From NCBI GenBank assembly GCA_963765135.1, contig CAVXUX010000003.1, forward strand, positions 372,001 to 436,000: DNA of 64,000 bases. Direction: 5' to 3'. The number at the start of each line of letters is the position of its first letter. The first letter of the stretch is position 1. This DNA is from JACVRW01 sp963765135. Its GTDB lineage: Bacteria; Actinomycetota; Thermoleophilia; Solirubrobacterales; Thermoleophilaceae. Below are positions 35,185 to 42,197 of this stretch, piece by piece. The position numbers and the translations under genes are program-made. Below the pieces are notes generated by a model. It did not search any database. It saw only the letters and a program-made list of their open reading frames with translations, and was not told the DNA's origin.

Positions 35185-35950
35185 GTGCTGCTCGCCATCG
35201 ACGTCGGCAACACCCAGACCCATCTCGGCATGTTCCGGGACGACGAGCTGCTGGAGCACTGGCGCTTCGCGACGGTGCGCTTCGCCACGGCCGACGAGCT
35301 GGCCACGGTGATCGCCTCGCTGCTCGGCCTGCGCGGGCTGACCCTGGGCGAGGTGGACGCGGCGATCGTCTCCTCCGTGGTGCCCGTGCTCGCGCACGAG
35401 TACGAGCAGCTGATGGAGCGCTACCTGGACGGCAAGGGAGCGCTGGTGGGCCCTGGGCCTCAAGACGGGCATGCCGATCCGGATCGACACGCCGCAGGAG
35501 CTCGGCCCCGACCGACTCGCCAACGCCGTGGCAGCGTACGACCGGGTTGGCGGGGCGTGCATCGCCGTCGATTTCGGGACGGCGATCAACTACGACGTCG
35601 TCTCGAGCGCCGGCGAGTACCTGGGCGGCGTCATCTCGCCGGGGATCGAGATCTCGTTGGAGGCCCTGGCAGCCCGGGCGGCGCGGCTGCCCCGGGTGGA
35701 CATCGAGAAGCCCCGGCATGCGATCGGCAAGGGGACCAGGGAAGCGATCCAGTCCGGTGTGGTCTACGGGTACGCGGGCCAGGTCGACGGGATAGTCGGC
35801 CGGCTACGCGAGGAGCTGGGCGAAGAGGCCACCACGATCGCCACGGGCGGCTACGCGGCCGCCATCGTGCCCTTCTGCGACCAGGTCGACGAGGTGGACG
35901 ACCTCCTCACCCTGTCCGGCCTGAAGCTCATCTGGGAACGAAACAAGTAA
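35185..35950 (+). CDS. coaX: Type III pantothenate kinase (one frameshift)
   Basis: First step of CoA synthesis, using an ASKHA fold. Phosphate loop AIDVGNTQTHLGMF at the N-terminus; GPDRLANAVAAYDRVG and CIAVDFGTAINYDVVSSAGEYLGGVISPGIEISLEAL are the catalytic and adenosine regions; ATTIATGGYAAAIVPF is near the C-terminus. One extra base at 35455 separates GALVGP from GLKTGMPIRIDTPQELG. After its removal the length is 254, normal for CoaX. The start is GTG 35185, 9 bp after the VOC remnant stop. Confidence 0.92.
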
Positions 35951-35995
35951 CGCTCGTAACCCACCCGTCACACCCGGGCTGGCACGCTGGCCGGC

Positions 35996-36943
35996 ATGGG
36001 CCACGAATCTGACATTGAGCACGCAAATAGGCGGCCGAACGTCAGATTCGTGAGGACGAGGCCATTGCGCGGCTGGCCGAGCGGCCAGTACGGCGTGGTA
36101 GCTCGGTCGCAGCTGGTTGCGCTTGGGCTTGGGCCGCGGTGCGATCGAGCATCGACTGCAGCGTCGCGGCTCCACCCCCTCCACCGCGGCGTCTACGCCG
36201 TCGGACAACGACGGCTGAGAAGGGAGGCGCGATGGATGGCCGCGGTCTTGGCCTGCGGGCCCGGCAGCGTGCTCAGCTACCGCCCGGGCGGGGCGCATTG
36301 GCAGCTCGTGAGCGACCGCGGTCCATGTGAGGTGACCGCGCCGAACGCGCGCCGCTCCCGCCCAGGCATCCGCGTGCATCAGGCGCGCCTGCCTGCCGAC
36401 GAGGTCACCGTCCACCAGGGCATCCCCATCACGACCGTCCCCCGCACCCTCTTCGACCTCGCAGCCGTGCTTCCCCAGCGCCAGCTGGAGCGGGCGATCA
36501 ACGAGGCCGAGCTGCTGCACCTATGGGACGAGCTCAGCCTCGATCACCTCCTTCATCGCTATCCACGCCACAGGGGCAGCAAGGCCATTCGGGCGGCGCT
36601 CCAACAACGCCGGCAGGGCTCGACCGCCACCAAGAGCGACCTGGAGGAGATGTTCCTGGCTCTCATCGACGCCGCCGGCATTCCCCGCCCCGAGATCAAC
36701 GCCCTCGTCGAGGGCTTCGAGGTGGACGCGGTATGGCGGGACGCGCGGCTCGTCGTCGAGCTCGATGGGCGCGACACCCACGGCACCGCCGCGGCGTTCG
36801 AGCGGGACCGCGCGCGCGATCGCGCTCTTCAGGTCGCCGGCTGGCGTGCGGTGCGCATCACCTACCGCCAGATGCGCGATGCGCCACGGGCGGTGATCGA
36901 CGATCTGCGCCGGCTACTGGGCGCAGGTACATTGGCGGCGTGA
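35996..36943 (+). CDS. DUF559-domain nuclease-like protein with AbiEi-type N-terminus (start and frame unclear)
   Basis: A protein of about 300 residues. The C-terminal part (about 210-310) is a Vsr-like DUF559 domain: EINALVEGFEVDAVWRDARLVVELDGRDTHGTAAAFERDRARDRALQVAGWRAVRITYRQM, with the D/E...ELDG nuclease core. The N-terminal part resembles AbiEi-like winged-helix antitoxin domains (RLHPLHRGVYAVG). The N-terminus is disturbed. The peptide DEAIARLAER before QYGVVARSQLVALGLG is in another frame, so an extra base at 36085 fits, and RGAIEHRLQR (36134-36165) is in a third frame. ATG 35996 is the longest open start but lies in an inverted repeat and may be false; GTG 36050 is an alternative. 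Function is unknown. Confidence 0.7.
   Translation: MGHESDIEHANRRPNVRFVRTRPLRGWPSGQYGVVARSQLVALGLGPRCDRASTAASRLHPLHRGVYAVGQRRLRREARWMAAVLACGPGSVLSYRPGGAHWQLVSDRGPCEVTAPNARRSRPGIRVHQARLPADEVTVHQGIPITTVPRTLFDLAAVLPQRQLERAINEAELLHLWDELSLDHLLHRYPRHRGSKAIRAALQQRRQGSTATKSDLEEMFLALIDAAGIPRPEINALVEGFEVDAVWRDARLVVELDGRDTHGTAAAFERDRARDRALQVAGWRAVRITYRQMRDAPRAVIDDLRRLLGAGTLAA
36002..36052. repeat. Inverted repeat CACGAATCTGAC / GTCAGATTCGTG
   Basis: Perfect 12-bp arms at 36002-36013 and 36041-36052, separated by 27 bp, lie at the start of the DUF559-type gene. Such a long perfect palindrome is unlikely by chance in this GC-rich DNA. It could be a hairpin in the leader, an operator or a REP-like mobile repeat. 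A second copy was not noticed in the window. Confidence 0.75.
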
Positions 36944-37587
36944 AGCTCTTCGGTCGCAGGAAGCGCGTGCTGGACGGCCCGCCGACCTACTGGAACAGCT
37001 CGGTAGTCGAGCGGATACAGCGGGACGCGGGGGTCGATCGCGAGGCCGCTGGAGCGCTGTGGGCGGAGATGCTGCTGTTCCTCGACATGGTGGCGGTGTC
37101 GAAGGAGTTCGTGTCGCCGCCCCCGGCCGTAGACGTAGCCTGGCACGCGTTCCTCCTGCATACGCGCGACTACGAGGCGTACTGCCGGGAGCGCTACGGA
37201 CGGATCATCCACCACCAGCCGACGGGCGCCCCGGACCCGCAGGCCTACCGCCGCGCCTACGAGGCGCGCTCGGCGAACAACGCGCCCGTGGACCAGGCGA
37301 TCTGGCCGATCCCCGTGGCGATCTCGAGCCAAGGAGACGACCGCCCCGACAAGGGCGGCGGCGACGACTTCGGCAGCCCGAGCGGCGGGATCTCGGGCGG
37401 CGACTTCCAGGGCCAGCCCGGAGGCGACTTCGTCGAGGATGGTGAGCCTGGCGGCGACGTGAGCGGCGGCGACTTCGGCGGCGGCGACTCCGGCAGCTCA
37501 GGCGGCGGCGACTCGGGCAGCTCCGGCGGCGACTCCGGCGGCTCCTCCTGCGGCGGCGGCTCCAGCTGCGGCGGAGGAAGCAGCTAA
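36940..37587 (+). CDS. Glycine-rich domain protein (GRDP/DUF1399-like) with Ser/Gly tail
   Basis: A 215-residue protein. The N-terminal 115 residues match the bacterial glycine-rich-domain protein pattern: YWNSSVVERIQRDAGVD, FLDMVAVSKEFVSPPPAVDVAWHAFLLHTRDYEAYCRERYGRIIHH (the H-F-L-L-H element recurs in this family). The tail from about 130 is a low-complexity Gly/Asp/Ser repeat (GGDFGGGDSGSSGGGDSGSS type), ending in GSSCGGGSSCGGGSS with two cysteines. GTG 36940 overlaps the stop of the DUF559 gene (GTGA), so the two may be linked. Similar proteins are of unknown function. No signal peptide is seen. Confidence 0.8.
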   Translation: MKLFGRRKRVLDGPPTYWNSSVVERIQRDAGVDREAAGALWAEMLLFLDMVAVSKEFVSPPPAVDVAWHAFLLHTRDYEAYCRERYGRIIHHQPTGAPDPQAYRRAYEARSANNAPVDQAIWPIPVAISSQGDDRPDKGGGDDFGSPSGGISGGDFQGQPGGDFVEDGEPGGDVSGGDFGGGDSGSSGGGDSGSSGGDSGGSSCGGGSSCGGGSS

Positions 37588-37676
37588 CAGCGAGCGCCCC
37601 CTCATTGCTGCAGTTCGGCCAACGCTGCCGCCGGCGCTAGGTGCCGCACCCGCCGGCGCTACCGTTTCCAACGCAC

Positions 37677-38660
37677 ATGCCCGCTCTCACCGACCCCTGG
37701 ACCCTTGGTGGACGGCCGCTCGAGAACCGGCTCGTGCTCGCTCCGCTGGCCGGCATCGGGAACTGGTTCGTACGCCTTCAGGCGCGTCGCTTCGGGGCGG
37801 GCCTGGTCACCTCGGAGATGGTCTCCAGCTTCGGCCTCGCCTACGGCAACGAGCGCACCGTCAACGAGTTCCTGCGCATCCATCCCGAGGAGCACCCGGT
37901 CTCCATCCAGCTGTTCGGCCACGACCCGGCGATCATGCGCGAGGCGGCCGCCATGGTCGCTGACGCGGGCGCCGACCTGATCGACCTCAACATGGGCTGT
38001 CCGGTCCGCAAGGTCTGCAAGACGGGCGCGGGGGCCGCGTTGCTGGACGATCACGACAAGGCGGTGAGCATCGCCACGGCGGCCGGCGAAGGAAGCGGCC
38101 TCCCCGTCACCGTCAAGCTGCGCCCCGGCCAGACGCCCGGGGACCGGCGTGGCGTCGAGCTGGCCCGACGCCTGGTGAGCGAAGCCGGTGTCGCGGGCAT
38201 CGCCTTCCACCCCCGCCATGCCTCGCAGCAGCACGCCGGCACCCCCGACTACGGCCTCGCCCGCGAGCTGGCCGAGAGCGTGCCCGTCCCCGTGATCCTC
38301 TCCGGCGGCCTCAGCGACGAGGACAACACCCTGGCGGCGTTCGAGGAGAGCGGGGCCAGCGCCGTCATGCTCGCTCGCGGCTCGCTCGGCAACCCCTGGC
38401 GCTTCGCCCGCCTGCTCGGCCGCTATCAGGGCGAGCCCACCGCGCACGAGGTCGCGACCGAGCTCGAGACGATCATCGCCGCCGCCGAGGACCACCTCGG
38501 CCCCGAGCGCGCAGGCCGCTATTTGCGCAAGTTCTACCCCTGGTACGCCGACACGCTCGGCCTGACCAAGCGCGAGCGCGAGCCGCTCGTCACCGCCCCC
38601 ACCACGGCCCACGCCCGCGACGCGCTGGCCGCCCTGGCGGGACTGTCGCTGGCCGCTTAG
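37677..38660 (+). CDS. tRNA-dihydrouridine synthase (Dus family)
   Basis: A 327-residue FMN enzyme reducing uridines in tRNA D-loops. FMN/TIM-barrel motifs: LVLAPLAGIGNWFVRLQARRFG (N-terminal), SIQLFGHDPAIMREAA, LIDLNMGCPVRKVCKTGAGAALL with the catalytic Cys in NMGCP near 101-105, VTVKLRPGQTP, GIAFHPRHASQQHAG and VPVILSGGLSDEDN. ATG 37677 is used because the in-frame upstream start (37641) would add a proline-rich, unlikely N-terminus. In actinobacteria DusB-type genes are common near lysS, as here. Confidence 0.93.
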   Translation: MPALTDPWTLGGRPLENRLVLAPLAGIGNWFVRLQARRFGAGLVTSEMVSSFGLAYGNERTVNEFLRIHPEEHPVSIQLFGHDPAIMREAAAMVADAGADLIDLNMGCPVRKVCKTGAGAALLDDHDKAVSIATAAGEGSGLPVTVKLRPGQTPGDRRGVELARRLVSEAGVAGIAFHPRHASQQHAGTPDYGLARELAESVPVPVILSGGLSDEDNTLAAFEESGASAVMLARGSLGNPWRFARLLGRYQGEPTAHEVATELETIIAAAEDHLGPERAGRYLRKFYPWYADTLGLTKREREPLVTAPTTAHARDALAALAGLSLAA

Positions 38661-38694
38661 GGGTAATCCTCCAGTCGGCCCCTGATCGGCCGAT

Positions 38695-39459
38695 ATGACT
38701 GCCGTGAGCGATCAACGCGACAAGGTCCGCAGAGCGGCCGGCTGGGCGCTGGTCGGCGGTCTCTCCGTCGCCGCGCTCACCGCCATCGCCGCGCTGCTGG
38801 CCGGCGACTTCGGCGACACCGAATGGCGCGTGATCCTGTCGAGCCTCGGCTTCGCGATCGCGAGCGCCGTGGCGGCCTCGGGCGCCACCCAGCGCATTCG
38901 TGCCTCGGGTCGGCTGCGCGATCTCGGCACCGCCACCGCCGTGCTCGCCGGCATCGCGTTCGCGCTGCTCCTGGCCGGGCTCTGGACCGACGACTGGGGA
39001 ACCGAGGGGATCTGGCGCAGCTTCGGCTGCGCTTCGGTGCTGGCGATCGCAGGCTCGCACGCCTGCGTCGTCCTGGGCGCCCGCCGGCGCTCGGACTCGC
39101 ACGCTGTCGACCTGCTCGTCACCAGCTCGCTCGTCCTGGCCGCCATCGACACCTTCGGCGGGCTGCTGCCGATCACGGGCATGGTCGACGAGGTCGGGGA
39201 GGCGGGCGCCAAGTTCTTCGGCGTGACGCTCGTCCTGCTGCTGCTCACGACGCTGCTGCAGCCAGTGATGCGTCGCCTGGGGCCCTCGCCAAGCGCCACC
39301 GGCGGACCTCGCCGTGAAGGCCTGGAGCTGCTCGCCGAAGAGGTGGCGACGATCGCGGAACGGATCGAGGATCTCGCCCGTGGGCCCGCTTTGCGGACGC
39401 CGGAGATCCGCGCCGAGGCGGAGCGCCTGCGAAAGCTCGCGCGCTCTTTTCAGGCGTAA
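38695..39459 (+). CDS. Six-TM membrane protein with helical C-terminal tail
   Basis: A 254-residue membrane protein of unknown family. Hydrophobic segments at about 15-36, 44-64, 77-97, 108-128, 136-159 and 169-190 suggest six helices. A soluble tail of about 60 residues follows, with a predicted charged helix (EGLELLAEEVATIAERIEDLARG and IRAEAERLRKLARSF) that could form a coiled coil. Its stop is 54 bp upstream of the greA start, and the greA promoter overlaps its 3' end. No function is suggested by its neighbours. Confidence 0.8.
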   Translation: MTAVSDQRDKVRRAAGWALVGGLSVAALTAIAALLAGDFGDTEWRVILSSLGFAIASAVAASGATQRIRASGRLRDLGTATAVLAGIAFALLLAGLWTDDWGTEGIWRSFGCASVLAIAGSHACVVLGARRRSDSHAVDLLVTSSLVLAAIDTFGGLLPITGMVDEVGEAGAKFFGVTLVLLLLTTLLQPVMRRLGPSPSATGGPRREGLELLAEEVATIAERIEDLARGPALRTPEIRAEAERLRKLARSFQA

Positions 39460-39474
39460 AGCGATTGCTACACT
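39447..39474 (+). promoter_or_regulatory. Possible greA promoter
   Basis: TTTTCA (39447-39452) and TACACT (39469-39474) are separated by 16 bp and resemble -35 and -10 elements. They lie at the 3' end of the preceding membrane-protein gene. Transcription would begin near 39480, giving a leader of only about 35 nt that consists almost entirely of the hairpin before greA. Confidence 0.5.
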
Positions 39475-39481
39475 CTCGCGT

Positions 39482-39511
39482 CCCTCCGGCACGCAGTCCG
39501 CGGAGGGTTTT
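39482..39511 (+). promoter_or_regulatory. Terminator-like hairpin enclosing the greA Shine-Dalgarno sequence
   Basis: CCCTCCG (39482-39488) pairs perfectly with CGGAGGG (39501-39507) across a 12-nt loop and is followed by TTTT (39508-39511). The downstream arm GGAGGG is also the only Shine-Dalgarno sequence, 6 nt from ATG 39514. The structure could act as an intrinsic terminator and could hide the ribosome-binding site. Leader attenuation of greA is known in E. coli (GraL RNA), but a common mechanism here is inference. Confidence 0.6.
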
Positions 39512-39513
39512 CT

Positions 39514-39990
39514 ATGCCACGTGACACTGTTCTCACCCCCCAGGGCCTCGAGGAGCTGAAGGCCAGGATCGAGCACCTGCGCGGCGAGCGCAGGCGCGAG
39601 GTGGCCGAGCGCATCAAGGAGGCCCGCGAGTTCGGCGACATCGCCGAGAACTCCGAGTACGACGACGCCAAGAACGAGCAGGCGATGCTCGAGAAGCAGA
39701 TCTCCGACCTCGAGGAGAAGCTGCGCAGCGCGCGGGTGATCAACGAGAAGGACGTGGACACCGGCGTCGTCAGCGTGGGGGCGACCGTGCACGTCAAGGA
39801 CCAGAAGACGGACAAGTCGACGAAGTTCAAGATCGTCGGGTCCGCCGAGGCGAACCCCGCCGAGAGCCGGCTCTCGAACGAATCGCCGGTCGGCCGCGCC
39901 CTGCTTGGCCACAAGCGCGGCGACACCGTGACCGTCCCGGTCCCGCGCGGGCCCGCCCGCAAGCTGAAGATCACCAAGATCGAGCGGTAG
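39514..39990 (+). CDS. greA: Transcription elongation factor GreA
   Basis: A 158-residue secondary-channel factor that stimulates RNA cleavage by backtracked RNA polymerase. The N-terminal coiled coil (LTPQGLEELKARIEHLRGERRREVAERIKEAREFGDIAENSEYDDAKNEQAMLE) carries the acidic tip in FGDIAENSEYDD near 40-51. The C-terminal FKBP-like domain VGRALLGHKRGDTVTVPVPRGPARKLKI is complete. The start ATG 39514 lies just after a terminator-like hairpin. Gene order greA-lysS is common in related genomes. Confidence 0.96.
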   Translation: MPRDTVLTPQGLEELKARIEHLRGERRREVAERIKEAREFGDIAENSEYDDAKNEQAMLEKQISDLEEKLRSARVINEKDVDTGVVSVGATVHVKDQKTDKSTKFKIVGSAEANPAESRLSNESPVGRALLGHKRGDTVTVPVPRGPARKLKITKIER

Positions 39991-40167
39991 TGGCCCCGCC
40001 CGCGAGGGTGGCCGCACTCCGGCGGCTGCAAACCTTCGCCGCCCGTCGTCCTCGGTCGGCCACGTGCATTCCTGCACGCGGCCTCCCTGCGTCCTCGGGC
40101 TGCTTGGTTTTCGCTCGCCGGAGCACGACCACCCCCACGGTCGGAGCCACTAGGTAGCGTCCGCCAC
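39991..40167. other. Intergenic region greA-lysS with short dyads
   Basis: 177 bp without a supported gene. It contains short dyads: CGTGCA-TTCC-TGCACG at about 40062-40077, and GGCGGC...GCCGCC around 40022-40043. No promoter with both hexamers was identified and the open frames on either strand are shadows. An intergenic repeat or RNA structure is possible; only one copy is present here. Confidence 0.4.
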
Positions 40168-41550
40168 ATGGACGACCGGCGGGCGAAGCTCGAGCGTCTG
40201 CGCGAGCAGGGGATCGACCCCTTTCCGCACGAGTTCGACGGGGTCGTGCCGATCGCGGACGTACACGCCGCCCACGACGATCTCGAGGCGGGCGCGGAGA
40301 CCGACGCCGCCTACCGCGTAGCGGGCCGCATGATCGCCCGCCGCGGCCACGGCGGCGCGGCGTTCCTGGACCTGGTCGATCGGTCCGGCAAGCTCCAGCT
40401 CCAGGCCAAGCTCGACGTGCTGGGGGGCGAATCCTTCGAGCTGCTGACTTCCCTGGACGTCGGCGACCTGATCGGTGTGGACGGCACGGCGTTCAAGTCC
40501 CGGCGAGGTGAGCTCACCCTGCTCGTGCGCGAGTGGAAGCTGCTGGCGAAGAGCCTGAGGGAGGTGCCCAAGGAGTACTTCGGAGTCAAGGACACGGAAA
40601 CGCGGTACCGCCACCGCGAGGTCGACCTGCTCGCCAACGAGGAGACGCGGCAGCTGTTCATCCTGCGCTCGAAGGTGGTTCGCGCGGTCCGGCGCTGGCT
40701 GGACGACCGCGGCTTCCTGGAGGTCGAGACCCCGATCCTCCAGCCGCTCTACGGCGGCGCGCTCGCCCGCCCGTTCACCACGCACTACAACGCGCTCGAC
40801 CGCGACTTCTTCCTGCGCATCGCGGACGAGCTGTACCTGAAGCGCCTGATCGTCGGCGGGCTCGAGCGGGTGTACGAGATCGGCAAGGACTTCCGCAACG
40901 AGGGGCTCTCGCCGAAGCACAACCCCGAGTTCACGATGCTCGAGTGGTACGAGGCCTACGCCGACTACGGGGACATCGCGACCCGGCTCGAGGAGCTGGT
41001 CGCGTTCGTGGCCGCCGAGGTTGGCTACGACGGCCCGGTCGACTTCTCGCCGCCCTGGCGGCGCGTCACGCTGCGCGACGCGATCAAGGAGAAGACCGGC
41101 ATCGACATCGCCACCGACGACGTGCCGGGCGAGGGGACCTGGGCCAAGCGCGTGGACGCCCTGCTCTCGAAGCAGGTGGAGCCCGACCTCGTGAACCCGA
41201 CCTTCATCCTCGACTACCCGAAGGAGCTGTCGCCGTTCGCAAAGGACCACCGCTCGGAGGAGGGGCTGGTCGAGCGCTTCGAGTGCTTCGCCGCCGGCAT
41301 GGAGTTCGCCAACGCGTTCACGGAGCTGAACGACCCCGACGAGCAGCGCGCCCGCTTCGAGCAGCAGCGCGCCGACCAGGCCGCGGGGGACGAGGAGACG
41401 CAGCCCTTCGACGAGGACTACATCTCCGCGCTCGAGCACGGCATGCCGCCCACCGGCGGCATCGGCATCGGCATCGACCGGCTCGTGATGATCCTCAGCG
41501 GCCGGGACTCGATCCGCGAGGTCGTGCTGTTCCCCGCCCTGCGGACCTAG
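40168..41550 (+). CDS. lysS: Lysyl-tRNA synthetase (class II)
   Basis: A 460-residue class II synthetase charging tRNA-Lys. N-terminal OB-fold anticodon domain (residues 1-145) with GRMIARRGHGGAAFLDLVDRSGKLQLQ. Class II motif 1 is FLEVETPILQP near 185, motif 2 is RVYEIGKDFRNEGLSPKHNPEFTMLEWYEAY near 232-262, and motif 3 is GMPPTGGIGIGIDRLVMIL near 428-445. PFTTHYNALD in the active site is typical of LysRS. It starts at ATG 40168 and ends 450 bp before the lipoprotein start on the other strand. Confidence 0.95.
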   Translation: MDDRRAKLERLREQGIDPFPHEFDGVVPIADVHAAHDDLEAGAETDAAYRVAGRMIARRGHGGAAFLDLVDRSGKLQLQAKLDVLGGESFELLTSLDVGDLIGVDGTAFKSRRGELTLLVREWKLLAKSLREVPKEYFGVKDTETRYRHREVDLLANEETRQLFILRSKVVRAVRRWLDDRGFLEVETPILQPLYGGALARPFTTHYNALDRDFFLRIADELYLKRLIVGGLERVYEIGKDFRNEGLSPKHNPEFTMLEWYEAYADYGDIATRLEELVAFVAAEVGYDGPVDFSPPWRRVTLRDAIKEKTGIDIATDDVPGEGTWAKRVDALLSKQVEPDLVNPTFILDYPKELSPFAKDHRSEEGLVERFECFAAGMEFANAFTELNDPDEQRARFEQQRADQAAGDEETQPFDEDYISALEHGMPPTGGIGIGIDRLVMILSGRDSIREVVLFPALRT

Positions 41551-42011
41551 CCGGTCGAGTTCACCGCCCGCCCCAGCGCGTTCTGGGCGCGTGCGATCTC
41601 GAGCGCGGCGTTGCGAAGCTCTTCCAGCGCTTGCCGCTGGCGTGCGGGTTGGATCGCCCGCGCCGCGGAGGCCGCCTTGTGGCCGGCCGCCACCGATGCG
41701 TCGAGCGCCGCCACCAGCGCCTTGTACGGCTTCACGGCCCGCTGCGGGGGCTCCAGCGCCGCCAGCTCCCGGCGTGTGCCGGCGAGCACGTCGGCGAACT
41801 TATCGAGCTGGCGCGCGATCGCGCGGCTGGACTGCTTGCGGCGTTCGGGCTCGAGCGCGACCACCTGCTGGCTGGCCTTGTCGAGCCGCTCGATCGCGGC
41901 GTTGTAGTCCGAGGAGAAATGATCGGGCTCGGAGTCGTCGCCGCACGCTGGCGCGAGCAGGCAGAGCACGATCGCGAGGCTGGCGAGGGCGCGGGGCAGA
42001 GAGTCGGTCAT
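41547..42011 (-). CDS. Putative lipoprotein, helical
   Basis: A 154-residue exported protein. The start MTDS (ATG 42011) begins a signal peptide: LPRALASLAIVLCLLAPACGDD, where LAPAC is a lipobox, so the mature protein would start at Cys near 22 and be lipid-anchored. The mature part is helical and charged (NAAIERLDKASQQVVALEPERRKQSSRAIARQLDKF) without a recognised fold. It is convergent with lysS (4-bp overlap) and divergent from clpC. A more upstream ATG (42032) is less likely. Function unknown. Confidence 0.75.
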   Translation of the reverse strand: MTDSLPRALASLAIVLCLLAPACGDDSEPDHFSSDYNAAIERLDKASQQVVALEPERRKQSSRAIARQLDKFADVLAGTRRELAALEPPQRAVKPYKALVAALDASVAAGHKAASAARAIQPARQRQALEELRNAALEIARAQNALGRAVNSTG

Positions 42012-42032
42012 ACCGAGTTCATCGGACGGCAT

Positions 42033-42197
42033 TTAGGCATCCATTAAGGCGCGAGTGGCGGGGGAGGCCGTTGGTAGACTCGGCCCACGGGCCGGTAAAC
42101 CCACGATCGCCCCTTGATCCGATCGGCGTAGCTGCCGATCTTGAGGGAAGGAAGCGGGTACGCCAGCCCCGTAGATCCCGACAGATAGGCAATTGCA
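42033..42197. other. Region between the lipoprotein gene and clpC
   Basis: 165 bp containing the divergent starts. A TAGACT hexamer (42075-42080) could be a -10 for clpC. A perfect hairpin GATCGGC (42121-42127) and GCCGATC (42134-42140) with a 6-nt loop lies in the likely clpC leader, 58 bp before the GTG start. No T-run follows, so it may be a regulatory structure. No CIRCE or CtsR-like box was seen. Confidence 0.45.
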
